From NCBI RefSeq assembly GCF_036880985.1, contig NZ_JBAJNO010000008.1:434001-498000 (forward strand): a stretch of DNA of 64,000 bases. The letters are read 5' to 3'. A program made the position numbers and the translations under genes. The stretch is from Limibacter armeniacum. GTDB lineage: Bacteria; Bacteroidota; Bacteroidia; Cytophagales; Flammeovirgaceae. The stretch's first letter is position 1. Every line of letters starts with the position of its first letter. This document shows positions 63,991 to 64,000 of the stretch, piece by piece. The notes beneath the pieces are model-generated. The model ran no database searches. It was not told the origin of the DNA and worked only from the letters and a program-made list of their open reading frames with translations.

Positions 63991-64000
63991 AGAGACTAGG

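Overview
The window is chromosomal DNA of a marine-type member of the Bacteroidota, most like the Cytophagales/Flammeovirgaceae group. The evidence is two giant secreted enzymes ending in type IX secretion (T9SS) sorting domains, an outer-membrane beta-barrel with a carboxypeptidase-regulatory N-domain, membrane-tethered sensors ending in LuxR-like helix-turn-helix domains, a Bacteroidota-style tyrosine recombinase, weak Shine-Dalgarno sequences, and low to moderate GC. No rRNA, tRNA or CRISPR array was seen.

Layout. (1) 1-9.2 kb is accessory DNA. It holds a retropepsin-like protease with a SEC-C tail (cut by the window edge), a two-gene membrane-protein operon, an isolated phage-tail module (small protein plus tape-measure protein), a small exported protein, a tyrosine integrase with short repeats on both sides, and an IS30-type HTH protein without a transposase catalytic domain. 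(2) 9.4-20 kb is mostly housekeeping: a TIGR02757 protein, a lipid A-type acyltransferase, a TPR protein, an NhaC-type antiporter behind a foldable leader, a GlsB/YeaQ protein, a methyltransferase, SRPBCC and GyrI-like proteins. Two copies of a ~300-bp multi-hairpin repeat lie here. (3) 18.2-38.1 kb is a polymer-degradation block: TPR-TM-LuxR sensor, 41-aa mini-gene, 2503-aa subtilisin-like T9SS protease, POT/MFS-type transporter, propeller-Y_Y_Y-LuxR sensor, and divergently a 1670-aa chitinase with two GH18 domains. (4) 38.2-42 kb holds small conserved genes (STAS/SEC14-like, DUF202, YtoQ, DUF368, PspC). (5) 42.1-46.6 kb is a gene graveyard (IS3 scraps, frameshifted and truncated genes) around one intact fatty-acid desaturase and a methyltransferase. 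(6) 46.6-56.2 kb is an envelope-modification locus: response regulator, histidine kinase, PepSY-like protein, HD protein, PAP2 phosphatase and ArnC-like glycosyltransferase on the minus strand; outer-membrane barrel, nucleotide-sugar epimerase and a broken ArnT-like GT39 on the plus strand. (7) 56.2-64 kb is accessory DNA: a second IS30-HTH protein, then small genes (NTF2-fold immunity, two lipoproteins, PLDc_N-like, helical) separated by long imperfect palindromes, a 280-bp direct repeat present twice, a structured-RNA candidate, and a LytS/LytR pair whose regulator has lost its output domain. The last part is bracketed by a ~65-80-bp inverted repeat.

How it works together (inference). The protease, transporter and chitinase form a protein/chitin scavenging block probably controlled by the two adjacent membrane sensors. 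The 46.6-56.2 kb locus resembles a two-component-controlled lipid A or surface-glycan remodelling system that has lost its final transferase. The most novel material is non-coding: the covarying multi-hairpin repeat family (four copies) and the palindrome-separated small-gene array at 57.5-61.4 kb.
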